From contig NC_087079.1 of assembly GCF_026151205.1 (NCBI RefSeq), forward strand, positions 15,188,445-15,252,444: 64,000 bases of DNA, given 5' to 3'. Within the stretch, counting starts at the first letter, position 1. Each line of letters opens with the position of its first letter. Position numbers and translations under genes: made by a program. Shown piece by piece: positions 1-13,600 of this stretch. Below the pieces are notes generated by a model. That model was not told the DNA's origin. It worked only from the letters and a program-made list of their open reading frames with translations, and made no database searches. Origin of the DNA: Bolinopsis microptera (lineage: Eukaryota > Ctenophora > Tentaculata > Lobata > Bolinopsidae).

Positions 1-300
1 TGACTGGAAATTGTCTTACCATTTGGCATTTCATTTGATAAGATGCATTTAGATCCAGTTCTTGAGAGTTGAGACGAGAACCTGCGGATTAGATATTCGT
101 GGTCACACTCAAGTGATCGAAATTGAAGACATGATTCCGATACAGGCACACTTTTTCAATCCCCCGCAAATATTTTAATCATTCCAACGTAGACAATAGG
201 CATTTTTGAATCAGGTTAATGAACTATGAACACCATATTATTCTCTTTCTTCCAGCCAGCCGCAGGTAACGTTTCAATTTCAGACATCTCCGTACGCAAC
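1..300. other. Unannotated flank
   Basis: No credible coding exon or repeat was seen in this AT-rich stretch. It ends at the TTAA that borders the first foldback element. Confidence 0.4.
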
Positions 301-304
301 TTAA

Positions 305-1170
305 GGGGGGGGGGGGGGGGGGGTTCACCCTGATTTTTTTGTGAAACTTGTTTTCGAGATAGCAGTTGACCAACAAACTAAGACCGGTGACCGAACTTTT
401 GAGGGGGTCCCGGACCCCAACCGCCAAACGGTGCCCGCGGGGCAGCCACGCCCATATTTTGTCCAAATTAGGCCCAATTTAGCCAAATACCCTGAACATA
501 CCCAAAGCCCAGATTTTAGGTGCTCTACTTGTAGCTAGTGGTCCCTTGAACCCGTATATGAATTTTCATCAAGATTGGACAAAAATTGGCTGAGTTATGA
601 GCCAAAAACCATATGACCATATTTGGGCATACGCACCAATTTTGATCGATTTTGGCCCATAAATTTATCAAATATCAATATTTTTGAATGAAACCAACTT
701 TATATGGAAGGTAAGCCTATACTACACATTCTCTATGAATATCAGCTCAATATCTACCTAACTGTGGATTTTGTGTTCAAATAATCGCAAAAAATGATCA
801 AAATTGCCCACATCTCAGTTCGCGATATTTGCAAAACTGACTTCGCTCAAAACAATAGAACTCAATAGGGTTTCAATATTTTTACATGAAATTTTCAGAA
901 TCAACGTAGAATCGCATTTCGACCTTAAGTTTTGGGACAGAATTTTGAGTTAGGCCTTTAAAAAAATTTGGCGGCCAAATTCTGAAAAATGCCCGCCAAA
1001 TTTTGGAATTTGGCCGGACAAAATATGGGCGTGGCTGCCCCGCGGGCACCGTTTGGCGGTTGGGGTCAAGGACCCCCTCAAAAGTTCGGTCACCGGTCCT
1101 AGTTTGTTGGTCAACTGCTATCTCGAAAACAAGTTTCACAAAATAATCAGGGTGAACCCCCCCCCCCCCC
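305..1170. mobile_element. Foldback DNA element with poly-G/poly-C ends (non-autonomous)
   Basis: The two ends are inverted copies of each other over about 150 bp: 305-460 and 1015-1170. The left end starts with 19 G and the right end ends with 14 C. Both are bordered by TTAA (301-304 and 1171-1174), which is the size and sequence of a piggyBac-type target duplication. The opposite-strand reading frames at 224-466 and 1053-1265 are just translations of the two arms. There is no transposase frame inside, so it would need an enzyme from elsewhere. The central part (about 540-900) is unique AT-rich sequence. Assignment to piggyBac is inference from TTAA only. Confidence 0.75.
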
Positions 1171-1174
1171 TTAA

Positions 1175-1640
1175 AAGAAATGTTTTCCAATTCTTGCATC
1201 GGTTCATGATTGAAGTCGCCCTTATTTGGACTTTGGTTGTTGCATGTTTAGGCCACGGCCATTAAAGTAAAAGCAATTTCTTCGAAGAGGTTTGCCTTGC
1301 GTTACCAGTCTTACGTTTAATTCCCTAAGAGAATTTCTTCACCCAAAGGAATTCGCGCCATTTGCAGTTCGATGATATGAATCTTGGTTTTGGTTGTTCG
1401 TTGTACCGCTCGGATTACAGTCTAAGGTTTCACTCTTTGTATGGTATTAAGATAGGGTTCTAATTTGTTTGAATTTATCTCCGAAAATTCAAAATTTGTA
1501 TTGTACTGCAAATGATATTATTTTATACTGTCAACTGTCAAGTAGGTATATTTAGGCCTTTTGTTTGCTATAACATAAATTCGTTTCATTGAGAAAGTAT
1601 AGCGTACAGATATCATACAGGTTTAAACTTTGTTTCACAG
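1175..1640. other. Upstream region of the ELAPOR-like gene
   Basis: No coding sequence was recognised. It should hold the promoter and any 5' untranslated exon of the receptor gene. It ends in a pyrimidine-rich AG that looks like a 3' splice site only 3 nt before the start codon. Confidence 0.35.
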
Positions 1641-4600
1641 GGCATGTATCAAGATGTAACGTTCATTACGATCTGCCTTCTTATCTTGACCATATCATCT
1701 GCTGAAGATAATTGTTCAGATAGCTATGTAAGTTTGATTCTCTCGACTTCACTGTATTAATGCTTTTCAAACAAAGTTACAGCGAATTCTTCATCATGTA
1801 GTGGATTCCATCACGTTACATTACATAATTCTTAATAAATGTAATAGATTTGTAGTGTTGTAATTAGTTTACAGATTAGTATATCTTATCTTTGACTGTG
1901 TCTGGCAGTGATTTCAACTATTGGCCTTTTTAAATATCATCTGTGTGTCCTACCTGTGAACAAAACTTTTGAACTAACGTCATCTTGTTAATCTCCATAA
2001 TGTATAATTGAGGGCCTGATAGGTTATTTCTCCGGCAAATACACAATGTTAACATCCCCAGAGGACAGTGTACACGGAGTGTAATGAGGAGGGTACGGAG
2101 AGGTGGAAAGTTACCGTATCTGAGAACTCCAGCTGCACACCTCCTTCTCCTGTTAGAGTTGCTAGCTGTGGTGAGGCTCACCTTTTTAACTCTTCATATT
2201 ATCTAGAATGTTTTATATTAAAAGTATTTGTGCAGTGGTGATGAAGTTTACCTTAATTTGTTGTAAAATGTTCCATTATCTACGATTAGTGCAGATGCAA
2301 ATGATGTTATGTGTATTGTGTTGTTTCAAATTTTGTACATAAAATTAACTTTTTTTTTTCAGATCAGACCTGTCCAAGTGGAGAGGTACTAGACAACTTT
2401 TCCAATTGTACAAAATGTGGAGTTGGAACTTATAGTCCCGGTATGAACGATTAATTAATAGGGCATCTTTAATGTGTTGGTGTATATTGGACCCAGTTAA
2501 AAATATCAAGTATAGAATAGACATAGACAGTGTGGATATAAAGGCACGGACAAGTCTTTTGAGGTAAACAATTATTTCTCACCGTTTCAGGAGACAGCAA
2601 GATTATTAGTACATTGGATCCCAAAATCTATCCAGATATAAGCTTCTTGACCAGCAAAATTAATCAGAACGATAAAAGCTGTCCAGAAATCAGGTTTACA
2701 CTTAAATCAAAATTTTTCTCTCTACACTTCTCTCTGTTTATAAAGTTATTATATATTAAATCTTGACCCAAGTTTATTTTATCTTACGTTCACAGTCGTT
2801 AACAATCGAAACAAGAACTCCTGCGGACCCGTTTAAACAGACTTTATATTCTACTGCTGAGAATTCTTTTTGCATTGTTACGTCGTAACTCCATCTCATA
2901 TTTCACATCCAAACATTACTGACTGCTAGCAATTATCAAATCTTCTCATGGTTAACTTTTCCAGTCTACCTGAAACTCTGAAATATAGAAGTCCCAGAAG
3001 TGTGCGAATAGATGTGTATAATTACGATTTTTAGTACATACATCTGAATTGGATCACAGCTCAATTTACTAGCAGTATGTAATGTAGCCACTAGCCAGCC
3101 GCAAAGACAACTCTGGGAATGAACATCAAAATGAATATTAATTAATTAGTGTTCTCGAAATAATTAGTACGGCGTCTCGTTGACCTGAAATCCTAATTAC
3201 ATATCATGACTCTAATTATGTTGAGTTTTGACTTTCGATTTCACACCCTCTCGCGAATAATGTTTTCCGTAAGGTAGAAAACTCAAACTGTGATAAGAGA
3301 TTGATCATTTGTGCCACCGAGAATGATGAGATTATGACGTGTTGATAAGATAAGACTGCATCATGATCCTCAGGTCCAGGTCATTCTGTCATATACAGCT
3401 GTAATTCGGAACACGACAAGAGGCATCAGTTCATTTCAAGCTGGGAGCTGTCTTAGATTGATTTTACTTATGGATCAGAGTAACTCCTATTTATCGTGCA
3501 TTATAGTTATACACACATTAAATTACATATGTATCTTTTAAATGAATCATTAATTTTGATGTGCTAGCGTGGGAAATTTCGCGAAATATGAATACTGATA
3601 GTGATTGATAGTTCAATAACTCGGAATAACTTAGAACCAACGGGTAATTACTAATTAGTTCCACTATATAGTATATAATAAGTATATAAAATCATGCAAG
3701 CAATCAATTCAACTCTTAAACGGTGGTATCAGAATATCAGATAGAACAGTCCGGTATAATAACTAAAAAGGAGAATTTGGTAAATCAAGAGAAGGAAATG
3801 TTTATCGAAGGTATTTATTGCTGTCTCTCCGACAAATACAAAAAAACCAGATTCTGAGATTCTCTTCTACCAACAGGGAATATTGCCCAATAATTCGGTT
3901 AAATCTGTTTTAATATGGATAAATACTGTACTCCTGACTTCTGATATAAACCCGCTTATATTAGCCGTCGGGTCTAGGCCTAGTAGACTTACATTTTCTG
4001 TTTCCTTGCGTAATGTCTCTTTTAGCGGTATCCTGAGTTGCAGTACTACTGAAGTTAAGATCTCTTAAAGGTTCAATCTGAGTACCACGCAGCCTACTCC
4101 ACCAATACGCTGAGAATCTCCTGATATACTTATTAAAACTGGCGCTGGTGAAATAATACAGGATAGGATTACACATAGTGTTCAGATAGTTCACATAAAG
4201 AACTCCCGCGTAAACCTGGGCTATCACGTGATCACGATACTTCTCAGCAGGAGTCAGTTTTAGAATATTAGCCAGGATAATGTAGAATAGATACGGTACG
4301 AAGGATACCAAGAACATGATTCCCACGCTTAGGATTAACATGATGCTCTGTTTCTGTAGCACTCGAACCTTCCTTAAAAACACGTACAACCAGAGAGTGC
4401 AGATGATGACAACGAGGAAGGGAAGGAGGACGAATAAGACTGTAGTTAGATTGTCCAGTAACATCCACAGACTCACCAGTCGTGAGCCCCGCCAGGACAA
4501 TATACACCTGGTTGAGATTCTGTTAAACTGAATGTTGGAGATATGGGACATTTTCATATCAGAATTCATTAATTTTTGTTATTCTCAGACAACTCGTTAA

Positions 4601-7600
4601 ATGGTCTATCACTTGACGGTTTACGAATCCCTAGTCAGGGTTACCAGTCTCTCTAAACAATAGTGATCAGTGTAACACCTACCTGTAAGATCTGGTGTCG
4701 AAGAGAGGTGTCTTCTCCCCCACAATCAGATGCTCAACAGCAGGAACCAGTCCACAAACCCACGCTAACAAACTTATCACATGACCCGTCGTCCCGCTTC
4801 TTTCCAGCGACTTCAGGGGTTTCAGCAGTACTAGCAACTTGTTGGCAGTCATCGCTGACACGATTATAGAACTGATTATTGGAAAAGAAGCTGGATATAG
4901 CTGGATACAGCACAAGCCAGGACACTGTCATTAAAAAGGGCTCTCCTGGTTACCAAACTCCAAGTAGAAGGCAGCACAACCAGCACCGCACTGCACAGAT
5001 CAGCCACAGCCAGGTGCTTTATCAGGGCCAGGGAGATCTTGTCGAGTTTGATGGCGCTGTGTTTTATAGTCCCAATAAGGATGATGGTGTTGCCAGTGAG
5101 GGAGATGAGGGCTGTGAGAAGTGACCATGTGACCAGGATGGGGGTACTGTGGGATGGGAGGTTGTAGTGGAGGTAGTGTAGGGTTTCGTTAGGTGAGGGA
5201 GGCGGTGTACTCTCGTTCATTATCAGTTATCACTAGTATCAATAATGTGGTGTGAGAAGTTTAAAATCTGTATGGTAAATATTGCAACGAAACAAACAAT
5301 CGTCTTGTTGGCGAAGTTATGTTTTGCTTCAATCAGTGATTCATGATTAGAGCAAAACAAAGCGAGACAAAACTAAACGTATCTCAATTGCTTCAATTCC
5401 TGTAATAACATTACAGTCAAGCCTCGAATTGTGACCATGGCCAGGGGCATATAATTCGCCAAAATATACACTCTAGACGCTGTGTGAGGGTGTATCAAAG
5501 TCTAAGACCTCAAATCGACAGCTCTGTGTCCCTATATTTACAAAGCTTGACGAAATTATTATATGGTTGAAGGTTTGTGCTTTGTTTACAACTTCGCGAC
5601 AGGTGAATACAGTAACACCTGTTATCACACTTTAATGCGAATAAGCATTATCTTAATAAAGTGACTGAGCCAGCTACGTTAAGTAAGATATTTACTAACG
5701 GTTTTATGTAAATTGTGACGATTTTAATAAATAAGCATCTTCGACCACTAGCACGGGTTATTTCACAATTATCATAAAAGTTGTGAGTATTATTATCAGA
5801 GTAACAAATATCAAAACTAAAACATTGTAAAATGAACATTAGATGAGGGAATGAGACCATTTCTGGAATGATCACTGAAATATGTAATGATAAATTGACT
5901 TTTCTCAGTGAGTTGTAATTATCATAATGCAGGCAGACTGTTCGTCAGTTAGTGTGTAAACGATATTTCGTCCTCCATATATCCTGTATATATTGCATTG
6001 TACAAGTATATGTAATAATGTGATGATCTCTAAATGGCATTGTGTCTCAAATTATGCACTTGTCTTGTTTTCCAAAAGCAAACAGGTGCGTTTTGTCATG
6101 AGTATTGAGGTCATATGAGAGTATAAGGGTAAATGGATAATATGATAATAATCGTGTCTGTCGGAAAATAGCCATATAATTAAGTTATAAATTTAACCTA
6201 AAGACCGAACATAGTTCCATCACTCAGATGAGTAATGACACCTTTCTTAGGCCGAGAAGTAAATTTATTGGACATTTTTACCACACGCGACTAATAAACT
6301 ACCAAGTACCAGCCACATTGGGTCATGGGGCTACAGGACGACGTGGAGGAGAGGAGCCCGATGGTTTTAAATAATAGTCCCGGTTATCATTGTCTGACAA
6401 CCAGTTTAAAACTTAACTAAAGAGCGAGAGTAAGAAGTAACCCCTCGATAACACGTCCTATCCTTCACGAGATTCATTAAACGTTCATTAAGAGTTGGAG
6501 CCCTTAAGTTTTATCACTTGAGAGTTTTAATGATTTGAGATAACAAAAAATATTTTTACTACAAGCCGTAAACTAAGGACTTCGTGATGCAAAGAAATCT
6601 GCATGTACTGAACGGTTTTTTCTAGAAGCTGCGGTCTAGAATGTAGATGTGATGTATGGTTTTGGTCATTACTCTGCGTCTTTAGCTTTTTACAAAGCAA
6701 GGTAACAGTATATTATATATATTTTAGTCTGGCCGCAAAATATAACATCTTTAGAATAAAACTACTGCGTGAATGGTTAAGAGTAATTGTGATCCATATA
6801 GAATATTAATGTGGATTCTATTGGGGAGGTGATGTTTTAACACGTGAAGTTGATTCAGAGGTTTGATTGGTCAATAGTCTAATAAGTCTAGCTGATTGGT
6901 TCATTTTTGTCAAAAATATGCCTCACCTCCCCACCAGAATCCACAGCTACTATACATACAGCTACTAAACACAAGAAACCACAGCTACTATAGATCCACA
7001 AAAAAACTAAACAACTCAGCAAATGTTTTAAAGTTTGAACAGTCGTAACACTAGTGACCAGCCCCCCTCTTTGAATTCCTCGTTCTGACAGTAACTACTT
7101 AACTAGCAGATAACAATTATAGCAACAACTTACACATTGCACAACCAGGTAAATGTGGTTATCAATCAGAGCGACTGTACGATCTACATTAAAATTTAGT
7201 TCAATGTTACCGGTGTCGTGTTTATTTAAGTTTTAATTAAGTTTATTAATCATACCTACTGCACGTCTTGGTTATAGGTTCTTCTGCCCACCTGGGACCT
7301 GCTCGTGACGACACTCTGCACCTGTACGAGATACTACAATGCACGTGCGAGATACTACGATGACATGCACGTGCTGCACTGTATGCCGGACAGTTGCACC
7401 CAATCTATATAAAGCTACCATGGGGAGATGACTAATCCAAACCAATTGAAAAACTGATATGACACAAAAATTGCGCCAAGTAAAATCCTGTTTTGTGAGC
7501 TTAATATCATATGGAAATACAGACTTAGAGCAAAATTATACTGATAGATTATTATTTCTGTGTTACAATAATACTATTGGTTGAAATCCAGCCAGCTCTA

Positions 7601-10600
7601 GGATGGCGTGTTAAGGTGTGGGAAATGCCAAATGGGCGCAACGCGTCGGTAGGCCCAGGTGCTCAATAACGTGCACGTGCTCATCTTAAGCTCGTTTATC
7701 TGATATCTTTCTATTGCAGCGGTGAAAGTTGTTTCATAATTTACTAACGATGCGATGTGGGGAAATGTTTCATTCTTTTAAAGAACATAGTCTACTAAAC
7801 GCACAATTTAACTGATTATATTGAAGACCAGACAGTCCGAAATTGCTGCATGTTTTATGGTTTAGAAAAAGCTTACTGGCATAATGGGTCACCTTGGCGG
7901 CATCGTGTATGTCTGCGGATCGGGTAGTGTTAGCCGGGCTATATCTTACTACGAGGCTACGAACTAAGCCTAAGAGATATAACAGGTGCAATCTGCATGA
8001 ACTGAGGCTATTTAACGTACCCGCCGGCCGCCTGTCCTATATAATGTCTTTGGGTCATTGCTCAGAAGAGCGAAGGAGTGACACATAATTAGAAGACTTG
8101 AACTAAAGACTTGGGGATAAATCGCTTGTTTATTGAATTGACCATATATAGTATCACTAACCACCGATAAATCGGTGGTAAGTGATACTATGGTCAATTC
8201 ATCACAAGTAAAATTACTTTCTATACAATTAGCTGGTGATCGACTGAATCATTGTTCCCCACTCTCGCTAATAATAATAAATTACTCGCCGATCATTTGC
8301 GGTTACCATTGTATTCGGTCGGCGCTTTGTGTAAAATTAAGCAGCACTTTTGCTAATCAGGGCCAAAATAGTATTGATCGGTATCGATCAATACTATTTA
8401 TTATATTAGACTCTTTGATCTCCACTCATGGTACTTTTATTGAAATTGTATGAATATTTGCTACCTTTCTGAGGACATGGATAAGTCTGTATATATTTAG
8501 ATGCTAACTTTTAGGCGAGAATTAGCCAATATATAATTAAGACGAATGACTGAAGTCTGAATGACAGCTCTTTCATCATACTTCAATACTACATTTATAT
8601 TTTAAATATCTAATATAATATGATGTAATATCTTATATCTATATTTGTATTTTAATATTATTGCTTTATTATCAGAGTGGAAGATGGAAGTGTGGTGCTA
8701 CCGACAAGTTATTGCTGGAATGTGGTGAACATTCCTTTCGAAGTGGTAAAACCTGGATCAGTTTCACTTCACTATCTCCATACTGATGATCGAGTCAGTG
8801 TTGACTTTTATGTGAGTTTGAGAAAGAATGAAGCAGTTTCTGTACAATAATTGTAGATTTTCATCTTCTTTTTTTTTTATACTTTCAACACTACTATATA
8901 ACAAATAATTTGAGGTATCGAATTATTACAAAACAGTTGTTTAGTTTTTTTAAGAACTGACAATTTGTCACTTGTCCCTTCGGTCCTTGATCTTTCTAGC
9001 AGGGTTTTTGACATGGAAAAGATGAAGTTGGGCATGAAAAAGATGGAGGAACAATTGGAAAAGATAAACCGCAATACACTTTTGTTTAAAGGTAAGAAAG
9101 ATGATAATGACAATAAGATTAAGGTAACTATTCAATCAGCGATATTTGATGACCTTACGTCTGCAAATGAAAAAAATGGAGATGTTTGTTGTTATCAGGA
9201 TTTGTACACTTTCTCCAAAAATGCTCTCCAACTAACACAAAAAGTTTTAGGAACAAAACAAGCCACAACTCCTATTAAACAGGAATCACCAGATTTCAAG
9301 GAAATTATAAAGACACAGCTCAAAGAGGTACTAGCAGAAGTACTGCCCACAATACTACCAGATTTATTGAATACAGTGGTAGCAACACTACCCAAAGAAA
9401 AGAAAGCAAAAGAAGAAACTATGCTTGCAGAAAAACACACACTCACAGTTGAGAAAAAGACCACAGACTCTGAAGACGCAGAACCTATCACAATTGATGA
9501 TGAAAAGGAAATGAAAGGTTCCCTTAAAATAAACCCAGTGAAGAATTTTAGAGTGTCCGGAAATACTGCGACTTTCAAGTTCAGTACCAAGGATCAACTT
9601 AACAAAGCTGAGACGGTATTTAAAAGTCAAGATAAATACAAGGTATCGACAAAGTCCGAACCAGGGAAGAAATTGGACCCCAAACTGTCTATTCGAAATA
9701 TTCCCTCTGACATCACAAACAAGGATACATTGCTAGAGAAACTGTTGAATGAAGTACTGAAGTCCTCTTCTGAAAAAGACGATGCGGTTAAAGTGGTTTT
9801 CTTCGATGATAAAGAGAAAACGGCTGTCATCCGTGTCACTGCAGCAGTACGTGAGTCAATCAGACAAAACAGAGACTATGTACACATTGACCTTAGGGAA
9901 CACCATGTCACAGACCGAATTCATGTCATCCAATGTTATCATTGCCAGGAATTTGGTCACATGGCTAACTCCCTGTACTGTAAAGCCAAAGATAAAGACC
10001 CAACATGTTTCTTCTGTGCAGGAAACCACAAGTCAAAAGACTGTAGAAGCAAGAGTGAAAATATTGTCACAAAGATAAAGTGCTCTAACTGCGCCAAAAG
10101 TAGTAAACACTCGGAGAAGAACTCAGCAAAGACCCATAAAGCCTCTGACAACCTATGTCCCTCGTATGTAAGAGAACGGATTGGAATCATGAATAGGACA
10201 GCAGGATGTGAGAGTTCAAAAAACTGGTACGTACAGAAGACAAAGGAGACCAAACTACGCCTAGGAAGAGTTTAAGGATTGGAACGTTCAATGTAAGATC
10301 CCTAGTGAACAAAACAGTCGGAGTCTTAGAGCATCTTCAAGAAGTTGACTGTGACATCTGTTTTGTACAAGAAACTTTCTTTCGTGATGGAAACACAGCT
10401 AAGATAATGGAGATCAAAGACCTTGGTTGGAATATACTCTCGGACCCACGAAAACATAGAGGAGGAGGAGGTATAGCTATGCTATTTCGTGATGTCCTCC
10501 AGTTAAAATGTAATAGTAAGGTCACGAAGTACAAATCCTTCCAAGTGATGGAATCACTGCTACAATCTCAACAAGATATTGTGAGACTTGTGAACTTGTA

Positions 10601-13600
10601 TCGGCCTCCTTATACCAAGAAGGCTCGGTACACGGAGTGTGCCTTTCTAGAAGAATTTGAAGACTACCTTAAAGACCTCACAGTCAAACCTGGTTTTCCT
10701 ATTATCGCTGGAGATTTCAACTTTCACATGGAAAAGACTGAAGAACACTACCCAAAGAAGCTCTACCAACTCCTGGAGGAGTATGACCTTTATCAACATG
10801 TTCCTCTTGAGCCAACCCATGACCAAGGTGGAACCCTAGATCTTGTAGTTACTAATAGATCCTTCAAGGAAAAACTGACTTCATTTGAAATCCGTCCCTC
10901 AAGAACCAAATCTGACCATTTCCTTGTCCTCTTCGATGCAGACATCAAGACAAAGACCAAAGAAGACGTTAAATTTATGAACTACAGAAACTTTAATTTA
11001 ATTGATACAGAACAGTTTAAAGAAGATATTGTAATTTCAAAACTGACAAACTTCCCCAAAGATATGTCTCCGAATGATGCTGTCGTCCTTTACAACACCG
11101 TACTCACTCAGTTAATGGATAAAGATTGTCCCTACATAAAAAAGAAGATTACCAAGAAGCCAATGCCCTGGTTAGATCTAGAACTTCGTATTCTCAGGCG
11201 AAAAAGAAGAACTGCGGAACGTGCCTGGAGAAAAGATAAAGTAGATTATATAGACAGTGAAAGATCTGAGTACTTGAGATCTGATTATATTAAGCTAAGA
11301 GATGAGTTTTCCCGAGTAGAGTTTGTTAAAAGATGTGCTCACCACAAAACCTCTCTTAGGTCCTCTTCAGGGGATACTAAAGCATTGTACAAAAAAGTCA
11401 ACAGACTTTTAGGAAATGACACCCAAAACCTTCCAAACTACAAGGATCCTGTTAAACTATCAGAAGATTTTAAAGATTTTTTCGCTGAAAAGGTTGCTAC
11501 CATCAGACGAGCCATTGAGAAGGAAGGAAAAGATTCTGTCAAAGACAAAGACAAAGACAAAGACAAAGACAAAGACAAAGACAAAGACAAAGACAAAGAC
11601 AAAGATATAAACAAAGACAAAGACAAAGACAAAGACAAAGATATAAACAAAGACAAAGACAAAGACAAAGACAAAGACAACGACAACGACAAAGACAAAG
11701 ACAAAGACAAAGATCCTGTTCTTGATAAAGACTTCATCTTTGATAATTTCTCTGAGATAACAGCTGATGAACTCAAAGACCTGGTATCGAAGATGTCCAA
11801 CAAGTTCTGCTGCTTGGATCCGATCCCAGCATTTCTCTTAAAAAACTGTGTCGCTGAACTGACACCTATTTTACTCCACGTCTTGAACTCATCCTTAAAG
11901 ACTGGAATCTTTCCCTCAGATATGAAGAAAGCAGTCATCAAGCCGACTTTGAAGAAGGAAAATGCTGATGTTGATATTCTCAGTAACTATCGACCAGTCT
12001 CTAACCTCTCTGCCTTCTCCAAGATCCTAGAGAGAACTGTACTTAACCAGCTCAACGTCCATCTCACGACACATAGCCTCTACTCGGACGTCCAATCTGG
12101 ATACCGCCCTAACCACAGCTGTGAAACACTACTTGTAAGAATGTATGATGATCTTAACAAAGAAATTGAAGCTGGGAATGTTGTTATTGTTGTACTTCTC
12201 GACTTAAGTGCAGCGTTTGATACCATTGACCACACTGCACAGTCTTATTGGAAAAGCTTATGAAAGACTATGGAATTACTGGAAGTGCACTGCAATGGAT
12301 AAAGTCCTACCTTGAGAAGAGACGTGCTTCTGTGTGAAGATTGACGATACTCTTTCTACTTTCTTGGAGCTTTTGTTTGGAGTTCCCCAGGGATCACTCT
12401 TGAGGCCTATTCTTTTCATCCTCTATATCAAAGCTCTCCAAAAAATTGCTGCCAAATATGGTCTTGATATACAGCTATATGCAGATGATTCCCAACTGTA
12501 CATCTCGTTTCAACCAAACCGTGTGGTACAGTTCACTGATGTCCAAGACAGGACAAACAAATGTCTTGCAGAGATCAAAACATGGATGGTGAACAATTAC
12601 ATGAAACTGAATGAAACAAAGACAGAACTACTGGTGTTAGGAAAGAGCCATGTTCTAAAAAAGTGTGAACTCAGTGTCAGACTACAATTCGGAAGCACTG
12701 AAATTCTACCTACGGAGTGCAAAGGAGACAGCTGGAAGAGTCTAGGTGTCAAATTTGATGAAACTTTAAACATGGAAAGACAAATAAATAATGTGAAAAG
12801 GAAATGTAGCTGGACAATGATGAACTTAAGAACTATTGGTCGTTACCTGGATGAAGGCATTAAATTGATGTTGGTGAAACAACTAGTTATATCTAAATTA
12901 GATTACTGTAATTCTCTGTACATGAATCTACCCAAGACCAGATTAAACAAACTTAGATCCACCCTTAATGGGGCAGTTCGTTTCATCTATAACATAGAAG
13001 ACAGAACCACGGACTTGGTTCCCTTCTATAAGAAGGCCCACATACTCCCTATAGACCAACGAATCTTCTTTAAGGTTTGTCTTTTAACCCACAAATCAGT
13101 TCACGGTACTGCACCTGATTACCTAAAAGCATTACTAGATGTGGCTGTAGTGGATACAGAACTTTCAAACACCATGACCAGGTCGAAAAGATCTGGTGAC
13201 CATCTCATGTTAAAGGTACCAAAGAATAAAAGGTCAAAAGTTGATGACAGACGTTTCTCAAGCCATGCACCGATTGCATGGAACTCTCTTCCAATGATGT
13301 TGAGATGTATTACTGATACCAACTGCTTCAAGCGAATGTTAAAGAACCATTTATATAATCAGTTCTGATGTTTTTTCTTCCCATTTGTCTTCACTTTGCA
13401 AGACACATTGGCTTTTATTTTTTACTGCACTCCATTTTATGTCTTGATCTCTACCTTTCTAGGATCTGTCTCTCTTTTTTGTTGATCATGTCACTGTATT
13501 ATCATTTATAATACCTACACGTATTGTATGGTTTCTGCTTCTTTTTAGTTTAGTGTGGTGTTTACAATAAAAGATGTTTTAATTTTGTCTTAAGCCTTTT

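Larger units (their letters stand above)
5221..8675. other. Rest of ELAPOR intron 4
   Basis: No gene seen. It holds a small inverted-repeat element at 6810-6945 and two strong hairpins at 8135-8200 and 8367-8398. The rest is AT-rich unique sequence. Confidence 0.4.

Noticed and set aside
224-1265. Paired frames containing DPLKSSVTG
   Set aside because: They are the two inverted arms of a foldback element, not two homologous genes.
11438-11941. 167-codon minus-strand frame rich in serine-leucine
   Set aside because: It is the reverse reading of the lysine-aspartate repeat in LINE ORF2.
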